Assembly: GCA_014529385.2 (NCBI GenBank)
Contig: CM043947.1
Coordinates: forward strand, 129,258,391-129,322,390
Source: Adiantum capillus-veneris
Lineage: Eukaryota; Streptophyta; Polypodiopsida; Polypodiales; Pteridaceae
Direction of reading: 5' to 3'
DNA: 64,000 nt
Made by a program: the position numbers and the translations under genes. The notes under the pieces were generated by a model, which saw only the letters and a list, made by a program, of their open reading frames with translations, was not told the origin of the DNA and searched no databases. Within the stretch, counting starts at the first letter, position 1, and each line of letters begins with the position of its first letter. This document shows positions 33,462 to 45,790 of the stretch, one piece after another.

Positions 33462-36400
33462 ATCAGTTGATCATGCTATCGTGTCTTTCACCCTGACCTT
33501 TCAGTTCAGCACAACTCCATTAGGTGGGGTCCCCATACACACTCGGTATACCTTCATGAGGGGAACGGATTCTGTGTATATGGATGAGATACACACGCAG
33601 CTATGCACCCAGGAGCCGGGACGGCCACTAGATGAACTCACTCAGATTTTGACAGACGCTCCATGATGCAGCATCAGAGGCATACCCCCACAGCCAGCCC
33701 ACACGGAGACGATCTGGGAACATGCCCCAGAACAATTGGTATGATGAGGAGTGCAAAGAGACGAGGATCAAACTAGAGAGGGAAGTGCTCACGGGTATTA
33801 CCACACATCGACAATCACGGATTATCTTTCGCCGCCTAGTGCAACAAAAGAAAAGGGCCTATCTATCTCAGCTAGAGCGGGATCTATATCAGCTATTTAT
33901 TAGTCACGACTCAGGCGAAGCATGGAGGCTATTCCACGAGCATTCACCACCACCCACGGTCACCTCCACTGAGACATGGGGGGAATATGCCACATCTCTC
34001 TACACAGCATCAAGGCAACCACCTCTGCCGGACCCACTAGAGACATGTTCTTTCTTTACTGCCGAGAGGGTAAGGAAAGCCATTGACAGGATGAAGACAA
34101 GGAGAGCGCATGATCATGATGGTCTCGTAGCAGAGCACTTCATCCATGCTAGGGATATGCTTGCAGAGCTCCTGCATTTGATGTTTAATCGAGCCATGTA
34201 TGAAGGCTTCCCGGAGACCTGGAGTATGTCTACGATTGTGCCTATTTTCAAGTCAGGAGATCCCATGATTCCCGCGAATTATCGCACCATCATGGTTGGC
34301 CACACATTAGCTAGGTTGTATGCATCCGTCCTTGAGCAAGAGCTGAGTAGATGGGCAGAGTGAGAGGAAATAAGAGCACCAGGGCAAGCAGGTTTCAGGA
34401 GAGGTTTCTCCACTCTTGACCAGATTCTGACACTCAAAGCCATTATTGAGGAGGGTAGACACCATGGCAAGAGAATCTATTGTAGCTTTGTGGATTTTCG
34501 CAAAGCTTTTGACACAGTGCCGAGAGCCAGACTTATACACAGACTACAGGACATGGGTGTGCCTACAGAGCTGATATGGGGTATTCTGGCTCTATACAGG
34601 ACAGTGATGGGACAGGTACGCACCACTGAGGGAATGTCTGACATGGTCCACTCCACTATTGGAGTAAAGTAGGGATGCCCACTATCCCCGACTCTTTTTG
34701 GGATGTATGTGGATGAGTTTTCAAACTATGTAGATCGGCAGGGAGACAGGGGGGCTCAGCTAGCGGGAACATGGATTCCGTTGTTACTATATGCTGATGA
34801 TATTGTGTTGATTTCAGACTCCCCAGAGGGGATGCAGCGTCATTTGGATGCTCTGCATACATTTGCTCGTGACAGTGGATTGTCGGTCAATCTGGGAAAA
34901 ACCAAGGTTATGGTGTTCAACACCACACCACAATGGGTCAAGAGGTCGGCACCCACATTTATGTATGGCCAAGAGACTGTGGAGTACACAGATGCATATA
35001 CCTATCTTGGGGTAGTATTCAGTGGACCGTTGTTTTCACTAAGGAGAGCATCAGAGACTAGACTGACGAGAGCTTTGGGAGGACTGGAGAGGATGTGTTC
35101 GCGCAGGTTCAGTTTCAGGAACCACGAACAAAGCTATGGCTCTTTGACACTCTAGTGACTCCAGCTATGCTCTATGGAGTTCAGGTATGGGGACCCTCAG
35201 TAGACCACCATGGGAGAGCTAGTAATACAGATGGATGGAGATGTATGGAGAGGCCTCTGGTCTCTATGATCGCTCGGATGATTAGGGCTAAGGCCTCAGT
35301 ATGACATGAGATTATCCAAGCCAAGCTAGCCCCCCCCCCCCCCCCCCCCCCCCCCCCTCGTGGTGGAGGCACTGACGAGATCAGTTTCCTTTATGCACGG
35401 TTTATGGGATCTCCCCAGAGACAGATACGCTAGGCTTGCCCTGGAGTCATCTCGACAACTAGCTCTACAAGGCGATACAGCATGTTGGTATGGACAGATG
35501 GCATCATGGTTCCAGCCGCATGGTCTCAATATGGATAGATTACCTCCGCTTCAATACTCCTTGGATGCACCCTCCTTGTCTCTTACACGGACAGAGATCA
35601 CCAGGCTCATACGTCAGGATCTGATTCAACTAAATACCAGGAGCACATGGATACAGCCGACACAGGAGTTGGGCACAAAGATGGCCTTCTACAGAGAGCA
35701 TCTTCTCCAACTCACGGAGGACGGCTTTGTGACTAGGCCACCATACATGGATACACACTTATCTCATGGGATAAGATGTGTTATTGGACAGATACGCACA
35801 TCCTCACATCAGCTCCAGATCGAGACTGGCCGATTCCGAGGGGTGCCAGCAAGAGCCAGGATATGTCACCTATGTAACTTAGAGCCAGAGACAGAACTGC
35901 ACTACACATGCCACTGCCCGGCATACTATGAGATACGCGGACGCTTCCACTGCTTGTTCAGAGAAGGGTTCGGACCTTTTTCTAGAGTCATGAGATACAA
36001 GGATCAGAAGTGTCTCGGATTGTTCCTGCTAGAGCTGCGCAGACTTAGGGAGAGCTTGCTGAGAACATCAGGGGAAAGACAGTCTCAGAGACGAATCACA
36101 GAGTTCTTTACACAAGACAGAGGAGAGCAAACGGAGCAGTCATTACATCCTACTCATACTAGAGGTACACTGCTTGACAGATCCACTGAACTTGGCAGAT
36201 CTAGACGTCCACGACCTTGGGGGGGTCTCCCACTACCGACGAAGGTTGCAACAGAAGATACAGATCACTCTAGCTCGACATGCAAGACGCCCAACCAGAG
36301 TTCTGACCATGGAGGAAGTCGATGAGATCCGACAACGATCGATGAGAGATTTCATCTGAACCACAACCCCCCCTTATTCCCTTTCTCCTTAGTGCCTTAG

Positions 36401-36535
36401 TGTTTTAGTGTTAGTTCTTTGTAACTTGGTAATTTCCGTACTCAGACATGGTATCAGATTCACCAATTGTAACTTTTTGGTCTCATAGGTCATTTTGGCC
36501 TTTTTGAAGACGTTAATATAACATTTCATTTCATT
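33462..36535 (+). pseudogene. LINE (non-LTR retrotransposon) ORF2, nearly full RT
   Basis: 5'-truncated in the last endonuclease codons (SVDHAIVSFTLTF). Then come the linker YTFMRGTDSVYMDEIH and the reverse transcriptase: KTRRAHDHDGLVAEHF, FPETWSMSTIVPIFKSGD, GQAGFRRGFST, DFRKAFDTVPR, GCPLSPTLFGMY, and catalytic LLLYADDIVLIS (34787-34822). In-frame stops are TGA at 34361 and TAG at 34670 (expected K-Q-GCPLSP). A frameshift near 35100 continues as PRTKLWLFDTLVTPAMLYG, with another TGA at 35302. After a 28-C run the C-terminal frame (35360-36325) carries the zinc motif CHLCNLEPETELHYTCHC. The 3' UTR shares GGTCTCATAGGTCATTTTGG with 20431 and ends AACATTTCATTTCATTTCTCTCTCC. It copied itself by target-primed reverse transcription; this copy is inactive. 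Confidence 0.85.
35330..35357 (+). repeat. 28-bp poly-C run inside the LINE
   Basis: An uninterrupted C run between QAKLA and the VVEALTRSV frame. It shifts the reading frame between the upstream and downstream parts of ORF2. Confidence 0.9.
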
Positions 36536-37117
36536 TCTCTCTCCCTCCGATGTACGCAGCATATCCTCTAAGCGCCACTGATTGGGAGGGAAGAAGCAAT
36601 ATGTCTTTCTCCAGATCGAGTCTGCCTTTTCTCTCACCACCTTCCCCAGTCACCTACGGTCTCACGTGAAGCCCCGGAGGATGCTTGTTCTACCTATTTC
36701 TGCACACGTGCGCAGCGAAGAGATGGGGGTGGGCACTGTAGGGGTAGGGGAGGAGATGGGCGGGGAGGAGATGCAGAAGGTGGGCGTAGGCAGGGCCTCG
36801 ATAGGGCGGCGCTAAGGCAGCTGTAGGGGAGAGAGAATCTTGCATACTATTGATTTTATTTCAACGTACACCAGTATGTATGTCAGTATGTCAGACACAT
36901 TTTGAAAAAGCCTAGATAAGGCGAATCTCTCAAAATACTGCTCTGGAGAGGTGCAGCCTGGAAAAAGATTACGCGAACAGCACCCAGATGGCGTTTATGA
37001 GAAGAGGGGGAAGGGGGGGAGGGGACCCGCACAGCAAGATCTACTGAGGGCGAACGATAGTTTTCTAAGAGCTGTTGTTGCCTGATCATTTTTTTTTTAA
37101 CTTAAGGGCATCTCGAA
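36536..37117. other. Intergenic, nothing recognised
   Basis: GC-richer around 36720-36830 with GGGGAGG words; no gene or element identified. Confidence 0.5.
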
Positions 37118-37270
37118 CCACGTAGTGCATTCGTTCAGATGGCTTAGAGCAGGAGCTACCATACCGGATCGCATGCGTTCGATACCTGGAGTTTATGCCT
37201 TATCCTTTTAGAAGAGGAGTTTACAAGAGGTAAATACCTTCGTAAAGAGATGAATATTCTTGATTAATGA
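37118..37270 (+). mobile_element. Candidate tRNA-derived SINE
   Basis: ATGGCTTAGAGCAGG (37139) fits Pol III box A (TRGYNNARNNG with one mismatch) and GCGTTCGATACC (37168) fits box B (GGTTCRANYCC with one mismatch), about 30 bases apart as in tRNA-derived promoters. A short unrelated body follows, ending in AT-rich sequence near 37265. It does not fold as an intact tRNA by eye. Confidence 0.5.
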
Positions 37271-37428
37271 ATAAATTGAAGAACCTGCCAGTAGGAACAA
37301 GTAGGCTCTTTATCCCAACCCTGCTCAAATCAAAATATGGCCGCTCTAATTTTAGCAAGGAGGAGTTGAGGTTGGATCAATTTTTGTGGCATGTCCTATG
37401 GACGGGTCGAGGGAGGGACCTCCCCTTG

Positions 37429-37431
<3 letters not shown>

Positions 37432-37487
<56 letters not shown>
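37432..37487 (+). repeat. (GA)n microsatellite
   Basis: About 28 GA units ending just before a dispersed repeat at 37499. Confidence 0.95.
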
Positions 37488-37489
<2 letters not shown>

Positions 37490-37498
37490 ATGAGACAT

Positions 37499-37690
37499 GG
37501 TCGAACAAGGGCTGCGTACCATCGGGAAAGAGACACGCATAGGCATCAACATGGACACCTAATTGATGCACCACGTGTTGGGAACGACGGAGAGAACTCA
37601 TAGCAACCAACTAGGAACCTCCTCCTTGGGTGACCCATCCCAAGAGGAGGATGCACTCAAGTGCTCAAGGACAACATCCATAGTAATGGA
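37499..37690 (+). repeat. Dispersed repeat, partner 53869-54060
   Basis: GAGAGAACTCATAGCAAC and CCCAAGAGGAGGATGCACT, with ACCTAATTGATGCACCAC, recur in the same order at 53869-54060. This copy stops at about 37690, short of the box-B-like end seen in the partner. Confidence 0.75.
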
Positions 37691-38325
37691 AATGGCCTAT
37701 GAACTTTGAGGATAGTGGAATTAAGAGAATTAGAGTGAGCATTTTTGTGAGCAACATAGCAACATAACCATTATACTTAAATTAACACGGCACGACAATA
37801 CTTTTGTAAGAGAGAGAATTAGAGAACATGACAACAGTTGAGGACCGGATTTATGTGGAGCCGGTCCCCCCTCCAACAATAGGCTTTTGTATTAAAGATT
37901 CTCCCATAAAGAGAGATTGGTACAACATAATCTTTTTGTTCCTTGTGACGTAGGTGAAGATGGAAAGCTTCATGCATCACAAGCATAACATAAACTTTGT
38001 AGAAGCATTAACCATCCCCGGCCTCAGTCCCAAGGCCTCAAACACCTTCAAAGGTGGAGAGAGCTAGTGGAGAATGAGGGTAGGGAAGAGGAAGAAGAAG
38101 CATTCATAGGAGAAAGAAATAGTTCCTCACTTATCATCACTCTTCTTGCTTAGTATAGCATAATAACATAATAATGATGATGAAGAAGATGTCAAGCTTA
38201 AGCATTGAAGGATGGCTCTTGGTTGGATTTGCATTCCATAGCCAAGAGTGTTGGTGTAGGCTCTCAACTTCTCAACAAGCTTGAAGGAGATGGAGCTCTT
38301 GCACTTTGAACCTCACATAATAAGG

Positions 38326-38356
<31 letters not shown>

Positions 38357-38560
38357 TTGTGTGTGGGGGTGGGGGTGGGGGGGGGGTGGGGAAAGTATAC
38401 CCCCCAAGCTAGCCCCCTCCTTGCTTTGGTTGACCCTCTCTTCTAGCTTTTGGTGGAAGCTCATTGGACCCCTTCAAGCCTAGTCAATCACATGCAGAGT
38501 GCATATCAAGCAAGCATGCTAGCCTTGGGACAAGTGTCCCCCTTTCCCCTTTGAGAGAGA
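37691..38560. other. Intergenic with (GT)n/G-rich tract
   Basis: (GT)n at 38322-38348 followed by GTGT/GGGGGT sequence to about 38390. No gene identified. Confidence 0.5.
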
Positions 38561-38790
38561 GAACTTGATAAATGCATACACAATTAATTAAATTAGCTAA
38601 ATTATCATTGGACCCCTTGAGAGGCCAACCAATAGGCTTAAGTCACCTTATGAGAGCAACATGGAGAGGAACTTGATAAATACATACACAATTAATTAAA
38701 TTAGCTAAATTATCATTGGACCACTTGAGAGGCCAACCAATAGGCTTTAGTCACCTTATGAGGGCAACATGGAGAGGAACTTGACATGTG
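38561..38790 (+). repeat. 108-bp tandem duplication plus partial third unit
   Basis: GAACTTGATAAAT starts at 38561 and 38669, and GAACTTGACATG at 38777. Units 1 and 2 differ at only a handful of positions (for example CCCCTTGAG versus CCACTTGAG). Confidence 0.9.
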
Positions 38791-39076
38791 TCCCTATTGC
38801 TTCATTAGGCAAGGCTTCACTTGTGTGAGGGTGTGTGTGTGTGTTCTACAATGAGGGCTCGCTCCCCCTTTAGCAGGGATCTTGTTGACTTTTTTGGAAC
38901 ACCTTGAGCCCTTCAAGTTTGAGGAAGGTTCTCACCTCAAGCTCAGCCCTAGCACCTCAAGCACGATGTTGGGGAATCCAGGGGATACCGGTTGCTTAGA
39001 ACACTTCAACTATTCCTCACAACATCACCATCAACCTGTCAACCTCTTTTCTCCAATTTCCAAACACACACCTAGA

Positions 39077-39078
<2 letters not shown>

Positions 39079-39115
<37 letters not shown>

Positions 39116-39140
39116 ACACACACACACACACACACACACA
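39079..39140 (+). repeat. Compound (CT)n-(CA)n microsatellite
   Basis: (CT)n at 39079-39111, a CACTCA junction, then (CA)n to 39140. Confidence 0.9.
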
Positions 39141-39695
39141 AAATCATAGAATTGACAGAGAGAAGCTGTAAGAGGGTGTAAGAGCATGGAAGAGAAGATA
39201 TAGACTTGATTAAGGAGTACACAGAGAACACTGAACAGCTTAAAAGATGGGATATGGAAAATTCCGAGCATCTACACAAGAAAGGCTTAAAATCATAGCC
39301 CCAAACTCCAGGGGGCACCTCTCTTGTGGAGTTGGTATTTGATATTTGATTTATTTTTTGTGCCAAAATTGGAAGCCCCTCTTTTACACTTTAGTTCCAC
39401 TTAAGTAAGGAGTGGTACACACTAGTTATTGCATGACCCTCTTATGGTGGGTTCCCACTGTCTTATTTACAAGGAGCCATAGAGGCTTATTTCTAAAATA
39501 TTGTGCTATGATAAAATGACAGAGAATTATTATTTGTAGGTGCCTCCTCGTCAACTCCCAAAGTTCCAATCTACAAACCATCATACACTCATTGTTAGTA
39601 AAATTCAAATAGACAGCACATAATTAACCATTAAGCCAGCTATCCCAATTGCGGTTAACCACATGCAACATGAAGGGGTGCCCAGTCTCCTAACA
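39141..39695 (-). mobile_element. Candidate 3' LTR of the 40-43 kb gypsy element
   Basis: On the minus strand the purine tract GGGAGGGA (39703-39696) is followed by TGTTAGGAGACTGG, the usual polypurine tract/LTR junction. Only this edge (39695) is supported; the other LTR edge was not found, so the lower limit is arbitrary. Confidence 0.4.
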
Positions 39696-40027
39696 TCCCT
39701 CCCACTAGGGATAGAAACTGTCCTCAGTTGGTCACGAAAGAATCAAATGGACCGTGAGTGATGGAAAGTGTGGAGAAGATCTAGAAAGTTGCGAAAAAAA
39801 TTAGGCATTCAGTTGGCACCCTCTCGAGGGTGGCCTTTGAAGGTCAAAAGATAGCAATTATAAACCATGCCAGTGCGTGTGGTGATGGTCTTGTGATCAA
39901 CTATTTGTGCAGGGATGAGTTATTCTTCTTGGTATACAAGTGAAGGTGGATCCTCATAAATGTTGTGTCAAGGTAGGGGTCCTCTGAAAGGTCTTAAAAG
40001 ACTAATGTGGAAAGCATTGTGAACGTT

Positions 40028-43010
40028 TCAATGTGAAGGTAGGTCTAAATGAAATGAAACATCATTGATTATAGCAGACATTTTGAAAGGTCCATAAAAA
40101 CGAAGAGCAAGTTTAACAAAAACATTAGTATCAACACTTTTGATCCTTCGTTTTTCAATGCAAAGCATAACATAATCACCTTCTTTGAATTGGTGTGCCT
40201 TGTGGTGCTTGTTAGCATGCTTAGTGTAAAGTTCTTGGGAGTGTTTAATGGCAGAATGCACACTTGCATAAATATCATAAAAATTATTAGTAAAATCATC
40301 AGCGGCAACTGCAGGCACAATATTGGAAAAACGTGAAGCAGGAGTAGGCAAAGAATGACCATACACAATTTCAAATGGAGATTTACCTGTGGCAGTGTGA
40401 GTGGTGTTGTTATATGCAAACTGTAGAATATGCAGGTAATCGTCCCATTTCTTGGGTTGAGAAGAAACATAAGCTTTTAACAAGTCAATTATGGTACGAT
40501 TAGTGACTTCGATTTGACCATTAGACTCAGGATGGAATGTAGAAGTAAAATCAAGTGTTGTTCCAAGATTTTCAAAAACATTAGTCCAAAAAGCACTACA
40601 AAATTTAAAATCTCGATCAGATATTATAACTTTAGGCAAATCATGATGTGAAAAGATAGCTTTAAGAAATAGAAGTGCAGCTCGATGTGTTGCGAGTGTT
40701 TTCTTACAAGGAATGAAGTATGCCTGTTTGGAAAAACGGTCAATGGCAGTCCAAATCATATTATGCTTGTGAAAAGTGAGTGGAAATCCAGTGACAAAAT
40801 CCATTGAAATATATTTTCAAGGTTTTCCAAAAATAGGGAGAGGGTGTAAAAGTCCCAATTTCTTACCTGTTGCTGCTTTGACCTTTTGAAAAATTAAACA
40901 AGTTGAAACATACTGTTTAACATCAGTTTTCATAGTAGGCTAAAAGAAATCACGACATAAGTTTTGAAAATTAGCAGCAAATCCTCTATGTCCAGCATAG
41001 GGTGGTTTGAGCAACTCTTCAATGATCAATGTACAAAAAGGTTTAGTTACACACAATTTCTATTTGAAATAAAGAAAGTTTTCTTGGATAGTGTATTCCA
41101 AAAATATGTGCACAAAGTGCTCGATCATATGCAACCATGTGGTTTTGAAATCATCATCTTGTGCATAAGAGTCATGCATTGAATCAAATGAAGTACCCAT
41201 AATAGTTGATAGATTATTAAGAGAGGGTCTTTGACTCAAGGCATTAGCTATAACATTCTCCTTACCAGGTTGGTATTGAATGTTGGGTTGAAAATTTTGA
41301 ATGAAAGCAGCCAACTCAATATGTCTATTATCTATTAAGGGTTGAATAGTTTTTACTTGATACTTTGTTGATCAATTTCGATGATTAAATTAGCACCCAT
41401 TAAAAAGTGTTTCCAAATTTTCAAAGCATGTACAACAGCAATCAACTCTTTGTCATAAGTACTTAATTTTGCTTGAGATGGTTTAAATTTATGACTTTCA
41501 AATGCGAGTGAATGGTTATCTTGCATATGGACAACACCAATACCTTTTTCACTAGCATCAGTAACAACGACAAAGAATGGTCTATCAAAATCAGGCAATT
41601 GCAGTACTGGTGCATTTATCAAAGCATTCTTGAGTGCATTGAAGGAAATTTTGTGCAAATCAATCCATACATAAGGATAATTTTTCTTTAACTGGAGAGT
41701 GAGGTAATGAGATTTGTAAGCAAAGTTACATACAAATCTTGTAATAAATGCATAGACCAATAAAAGAACAAAGTTTATGCAAATTTTTGGGTCTAGGCCA
41801 TGATTGAATGGATTCAATTTTCTTAGGGTCTATATGGATTCCCTTACCGGATACAATGTGTCCCAAGTATTCAATTTCAAATTGGAAAAATGAACTCTTT
41901 TTAAGATTCAAATACAAGTGGTTGTGTGCAAGCAGTTCAAATACACGTGTTAAATGCTCTTTGTGTTCTTGTTCTGATTTACTGATTACAAGAATGTCAT
42001 CAAAGAATACAATCACAAAATCTTAATGGTCAATAAAAATTATGTTCATCATGGGTGTGAATGTGGCTGGTGCATTTGTCAAACCAAATGGCATGACAAG
42101 AAATTCATAGTGTCCCGTTTGTGTTCTAAAATTAGTTTTGTATACATCGTGATCAAATCTTTTGACTTGGTGATACCTTGATTTGAAGTCAATTTTGCTA
42201 AAGATGTTTGCCCCTTTTAGTTTGTCTAAAAATTATGTTCATCATGCGTGTGAATGTGGCTGGTGCATTTGTCAAACCAAATGGCATGACAAGAAATTCA
42301 TAGTGTCCCATTTGTGTTCTAAAATTAGTTTTGTATACATCGTGATCAAACCTTTTGACTTGGTGATACCTTGATTTGAAGTCAATTTTGCTAAAGATGT
42401 TTGCCCCTTTTAGTTTGCTAAAGATCCACTCTAGGAATAGGAAACATATTCTTGATGGTGATCTTGTTTAAAGTCCTATAGTCAATACGCATACGAAAAG
42501 TCCCATTTTTCTTTTTAACAAGAAGTACTGGAGCTTCGTATGGTGAACTACTAGTTCTAATAAGTCCTCGATTAAGCAAGCCAGTGATTTGAGTTTGTAT
42601 CTCCCTGTGTGCAGTTGGATTTACATGATAAGGTGCTCTATAAGGAGGTTCACTACTCGGTATAATATCTATTTTGTGATCGTCGGGGCGTGAAGGTGGT
42701 ATTCCAGGTAGTAGATCATGCATGAAACAATTCTGAAATTGTGAGAGAAAATCATCATGTGAAGAGTTACGTGAAGTTTTGGTTTCAACGAAAATTTGAT
42801 TTACCAACATTAGATATGTTTTTCCTTGTTTTTGAATGGCTCTTTTGGCTTGGGTGTGTGGAATTTTTTGATGTGCTAGTGTTGCTTGGATGGAGAAATT
42901 TTTATTATTATGAGTGAGAGACATAGTACGGGTTTTATAATTAATCAACGGGTCAAATTCATGACGAAATGGCATTCCCAAAATCATATCAAGACCATGC
43001 GCTTTGTCTA
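40028..43010 (-). pseudogene. Ty3/gypsy pol fragment (protease end, RT, RNase H, integrase)
   Basis: Minus strand, high to low coordinate: protease tail [18 protein letters not shown] with [48 protein letters not shown], then [12 protein letters not shown] and catalytic VFFDDILVIS (about 42012-41983), IEYLGHIVSGKGI; RNase H FFVVVTDASEKGIG, LSTYDKELIAVVHALKIWKH; linker YQPGKENVIANALSQRP; and an uninterrupted 258-codon integrase (40804-40028): MDFVTGFPLTFH, IISDRDFKF, HPESNGQIEVTNR. The integrase D, D and E are all present. RT is broken by a 193-bp tandem duplication and frameshifts. Gag and the 5' LTR are missing beyond 43010. No chromodomain was seen at 40028. Confidence 0.85.
42034..42418 (-). 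repeat. 193-bp tandem duplication inside gypsy RT
   Basis: AAAAATTATGTTCATCATG occurs at 42035 and again 193 bp later at 42228, with near-identical following sequence. Since 193 is not a multiple of three, the duplication destroys the RT frame. Confidence 0.9.
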
Positions 43011-43169
43011 CAATGGCATTTCTAGAGTTTCACTCCTAGTCTGCACTCGCCCCATCTGGCACCCCTTTTATCTCTTTAACTTGCTTCAATTGTATACATG
43101 TTATGGGGCATTGCTCTGCTTCTCCTCAAGTTAGAATTCCATAGTGTATTATGTGTACATATTTAAAGG

Positions 43170-43290
43170 TCGTTGCCATCCCAAAAGCATCTCACATGAA
43201 AAGCAGCACAACCAAAAGCATCTCGTTCAAAATCCCACACCCAGAAGGTTGGCAACGTCAAACATGGGTTGTCCGTTCTCAGCATTTCCA
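43170..43290 (-). mobile_element. Fragment of the 59.5/62.4-kb LTR family
   Basis: CACATGAAAAGC, CCAAAAGCATCTCGT and TTGGCAACG parallel 59867-59935 in the same order. It is a short LTR remnant at the truncated end of the gypsy pol fragment. Confidence 0.5.
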
Positions 43291-45110
43291 CATCATTAGT
43301 TTTTGAAATTTACGTACAAATTTATTATACACTTTCAGGAAAAAAAACGTTGTTTTTGCATATTTCTCACACACGGATGGAGATCTATAGGTTTTAGTAG
43401 TCTATCCCAATTGAATGCAATGGTGATGTCAAAATTCTAAAATTTATGATCAAAATTATAATAGATGCCTGCAACCAACAGATCAATTGCATCAAAATTG
43501 GAAAAGTGGATTTCCACACTATATAGCATTGTGTAGTTTGGGCTTGTGGACATGTATATCACATTGTGGTGCTCTTTAAGAGCTCATTTAGCTTACATTT
43601 TTACATGCAAGTGTTGATTTTGGATGTGGATTTTGGATTGGTACGCATCCAAATGTGGTTGTCTAACATGTTCATGGCTACAATTGGCATGCATGTTTGA
43701 GGTGTATGATTTCCTAAATACTGTAATGTAAGAGATTGGTTTCTCTAAGTAAAACTTAGAGCTGACCTAGCACACATAGACTGGGCATAGCTTGGATGTT
43801 TGATTTTCAGAAGCATTTGTGGGCCCCATATCAATAAAGGATTTAAAGAACAATAATTGCTCAGACTGAGCTTATGTTTGTGTGTTTCTTGGATTTCTAC
43901 TCACAGGACTATGTGGACTTTCAAAGAGATTTATGCATGGATTTGTGTGATTTTATCATCATGTACGACATGTGGATATAGGTGAGCTCGTTATAGGTCA
44001 AATTTCACAAATTCACATGTGTACAGATTTTGGGCAGGTGGAGTTTTTTTAAAAGCTACTCGTGCGAGCTCTATTGCCATGCTTTTCGTGGTTTATGTAT
44101 GCCTAGTGTGAATTTGTGATTGAGACAGTTTTGTTTCGACAGATTTATGCATTTTTCTTTGATCTAGAGGTTTTCTTTTGGTTCTCTTCATACGTTTTGG
44201 AGAGCCATATGGTCAAGTTTGGCCAAGTGTATGATATCTTGTGGATGAGAGACTGAGTCTCTATTCATGCACATAGCTTAGTTGGCTTCATAGGTTTTGC
44301 ATATGCCAGATTATTGGTGAGGTTTTATTTTTGAAATTTGCTCAAATTTAAAAAAATATCTGTCAAATTTTTCCCTAATTCTCTCCATAGTTTCCATGTA
44401 TTCAAGGTTTACTCTCTCTGATGCTATAGTGATCGATTTACTCCCACTTTGATAGTGATTGAATGTGACTCTCACTTTGATGGTTTTTTTTTTCACTTTC
44501 GGACACACGTCAGTGTGTATCCACTCTTACACGAGTGAAATTTGTGTATACTCCTAGTCACTATACCTTATAAGTAATCATAGGTTACAAGTTCTACAGG
44601 TTTATAGATACATGTTTATGCAGTTGTCAAATTTTGCATCACTTTTTGTGGAAAGAGTAGCTAGCATTGCATTTGATATTTACTTATGCATGCGGTCATG
44701 CATTTTATGCTCGATTGGGAGCTTTTTATCCTAGTCTTGAGTCTTTGCTACTCATCGTGTTTTTGTATCACTTAGTGCTTGACTACATGCGATTTTATAC
44801 TGGTTTTTGCAATGGTTGGACATTGCTTTCTGTATGGTTTCTTTGGTAGAGATACATTGAGATATATGTTGCATATGTGTTCATCATGGTTATGATTGTT
44901 TATTGGTCCAATGATCTCCCACTTTGACATCTTTGATGCCATTTATGGTTGAGATTTTGATTGAGATTCTGATCAATTTGCAAGGGAGAGTCTATTGGAT
45001 TTTTTAAAGCATTTCTCATGCCATCACCTTTGATGCATATGGGTATTCATTGATTTGACATCTTTTGACATTATGTGTGATGAGTCGTCGATAATGTTGG
45101 CTCAGGAGAG
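43291..45110. other. Non-coding, possibly copia leader/gag debris
   Basis: AT-rich sequence upstream of the copia zinc knuckle. No gag frame or primer-binding site could be recognised. Confidence 0.4.
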
Positions 45111-45119
45111 ACAGCGGTC

Positions 45120-45790
45120 TTGATCATGCCAATTTCATGCAATGTTGGCACTGTGGTCACATATAGCACATTAAGCGTCGTTGCTTTTGATGTATGAAGC
45201 ACCGACAATGGCTATGATGTATACGAGATGCAGAGATGGTTTTGACACAAGCTAGAGAGGTGGCTTCATATACTAGTGACAGTGATGCCACATTTACCTT
45301 TAGCATTCCTCTTGCTTATGTATCTCGCATAGATGACATTTCTTTTTGTTGGTTGCTACATGAGGATGAAATCTTCCACATCACATCATATCGACAGTGG
45401 TTTTTCACTTTCTTTAGTGGGAGTCTTGGTCGAGTGCACTTGGCCGATGGTTCGACACTCCTTGACATTGCATGAGAAAAAGATGTATGTATGTCATTGC
45501 CTACTGGGGCATCATACATACTTTGACATGTGCATTATGTTCCTCAATTGAGATAGAATTTGATCTCAGTAAGACAATTCGCAGGTTGTGGATGTTATAT
45601 ATTTCTTAGAGAGAAATCTTCCAGATGCATTGCAGATTGCTAGTGCTTACAAGGGGAGCCTGCAGTGGCTTAGCCTATCCTATGCATGCATCCAAGGAAT
45701 GAGATGGTTTAGTCTCAAGTGTGTTATAGACATGTCAATGAGAGACAAAACAAGTCTGTTTTGTGGATCTTTAGGTTAATGTACATGACA
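45120..45790 (+). pseudogene. Ty1/copia zinc knuckle and protease remnant
   Basis: In one frame: C-W-H-C-GHI-*-H-IKRR-C (45151-45192), the CX2CX4HX4C gag zinc knuckle with a stop inside. Then DAEMVLTQAREVASY and the protease region SFCWLLHEDEIFHITSYRQW (45347-45406), and FSGSLGRVHLADGST. Living copia proteases have D-[TS]-G-A at the place read here as HEDE, so the catalytic triad is lost. The frame goes on through VCMSLPTGASYIL with further stops. Integrase and RT are not recognised downstream. Confidence 0.7.
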
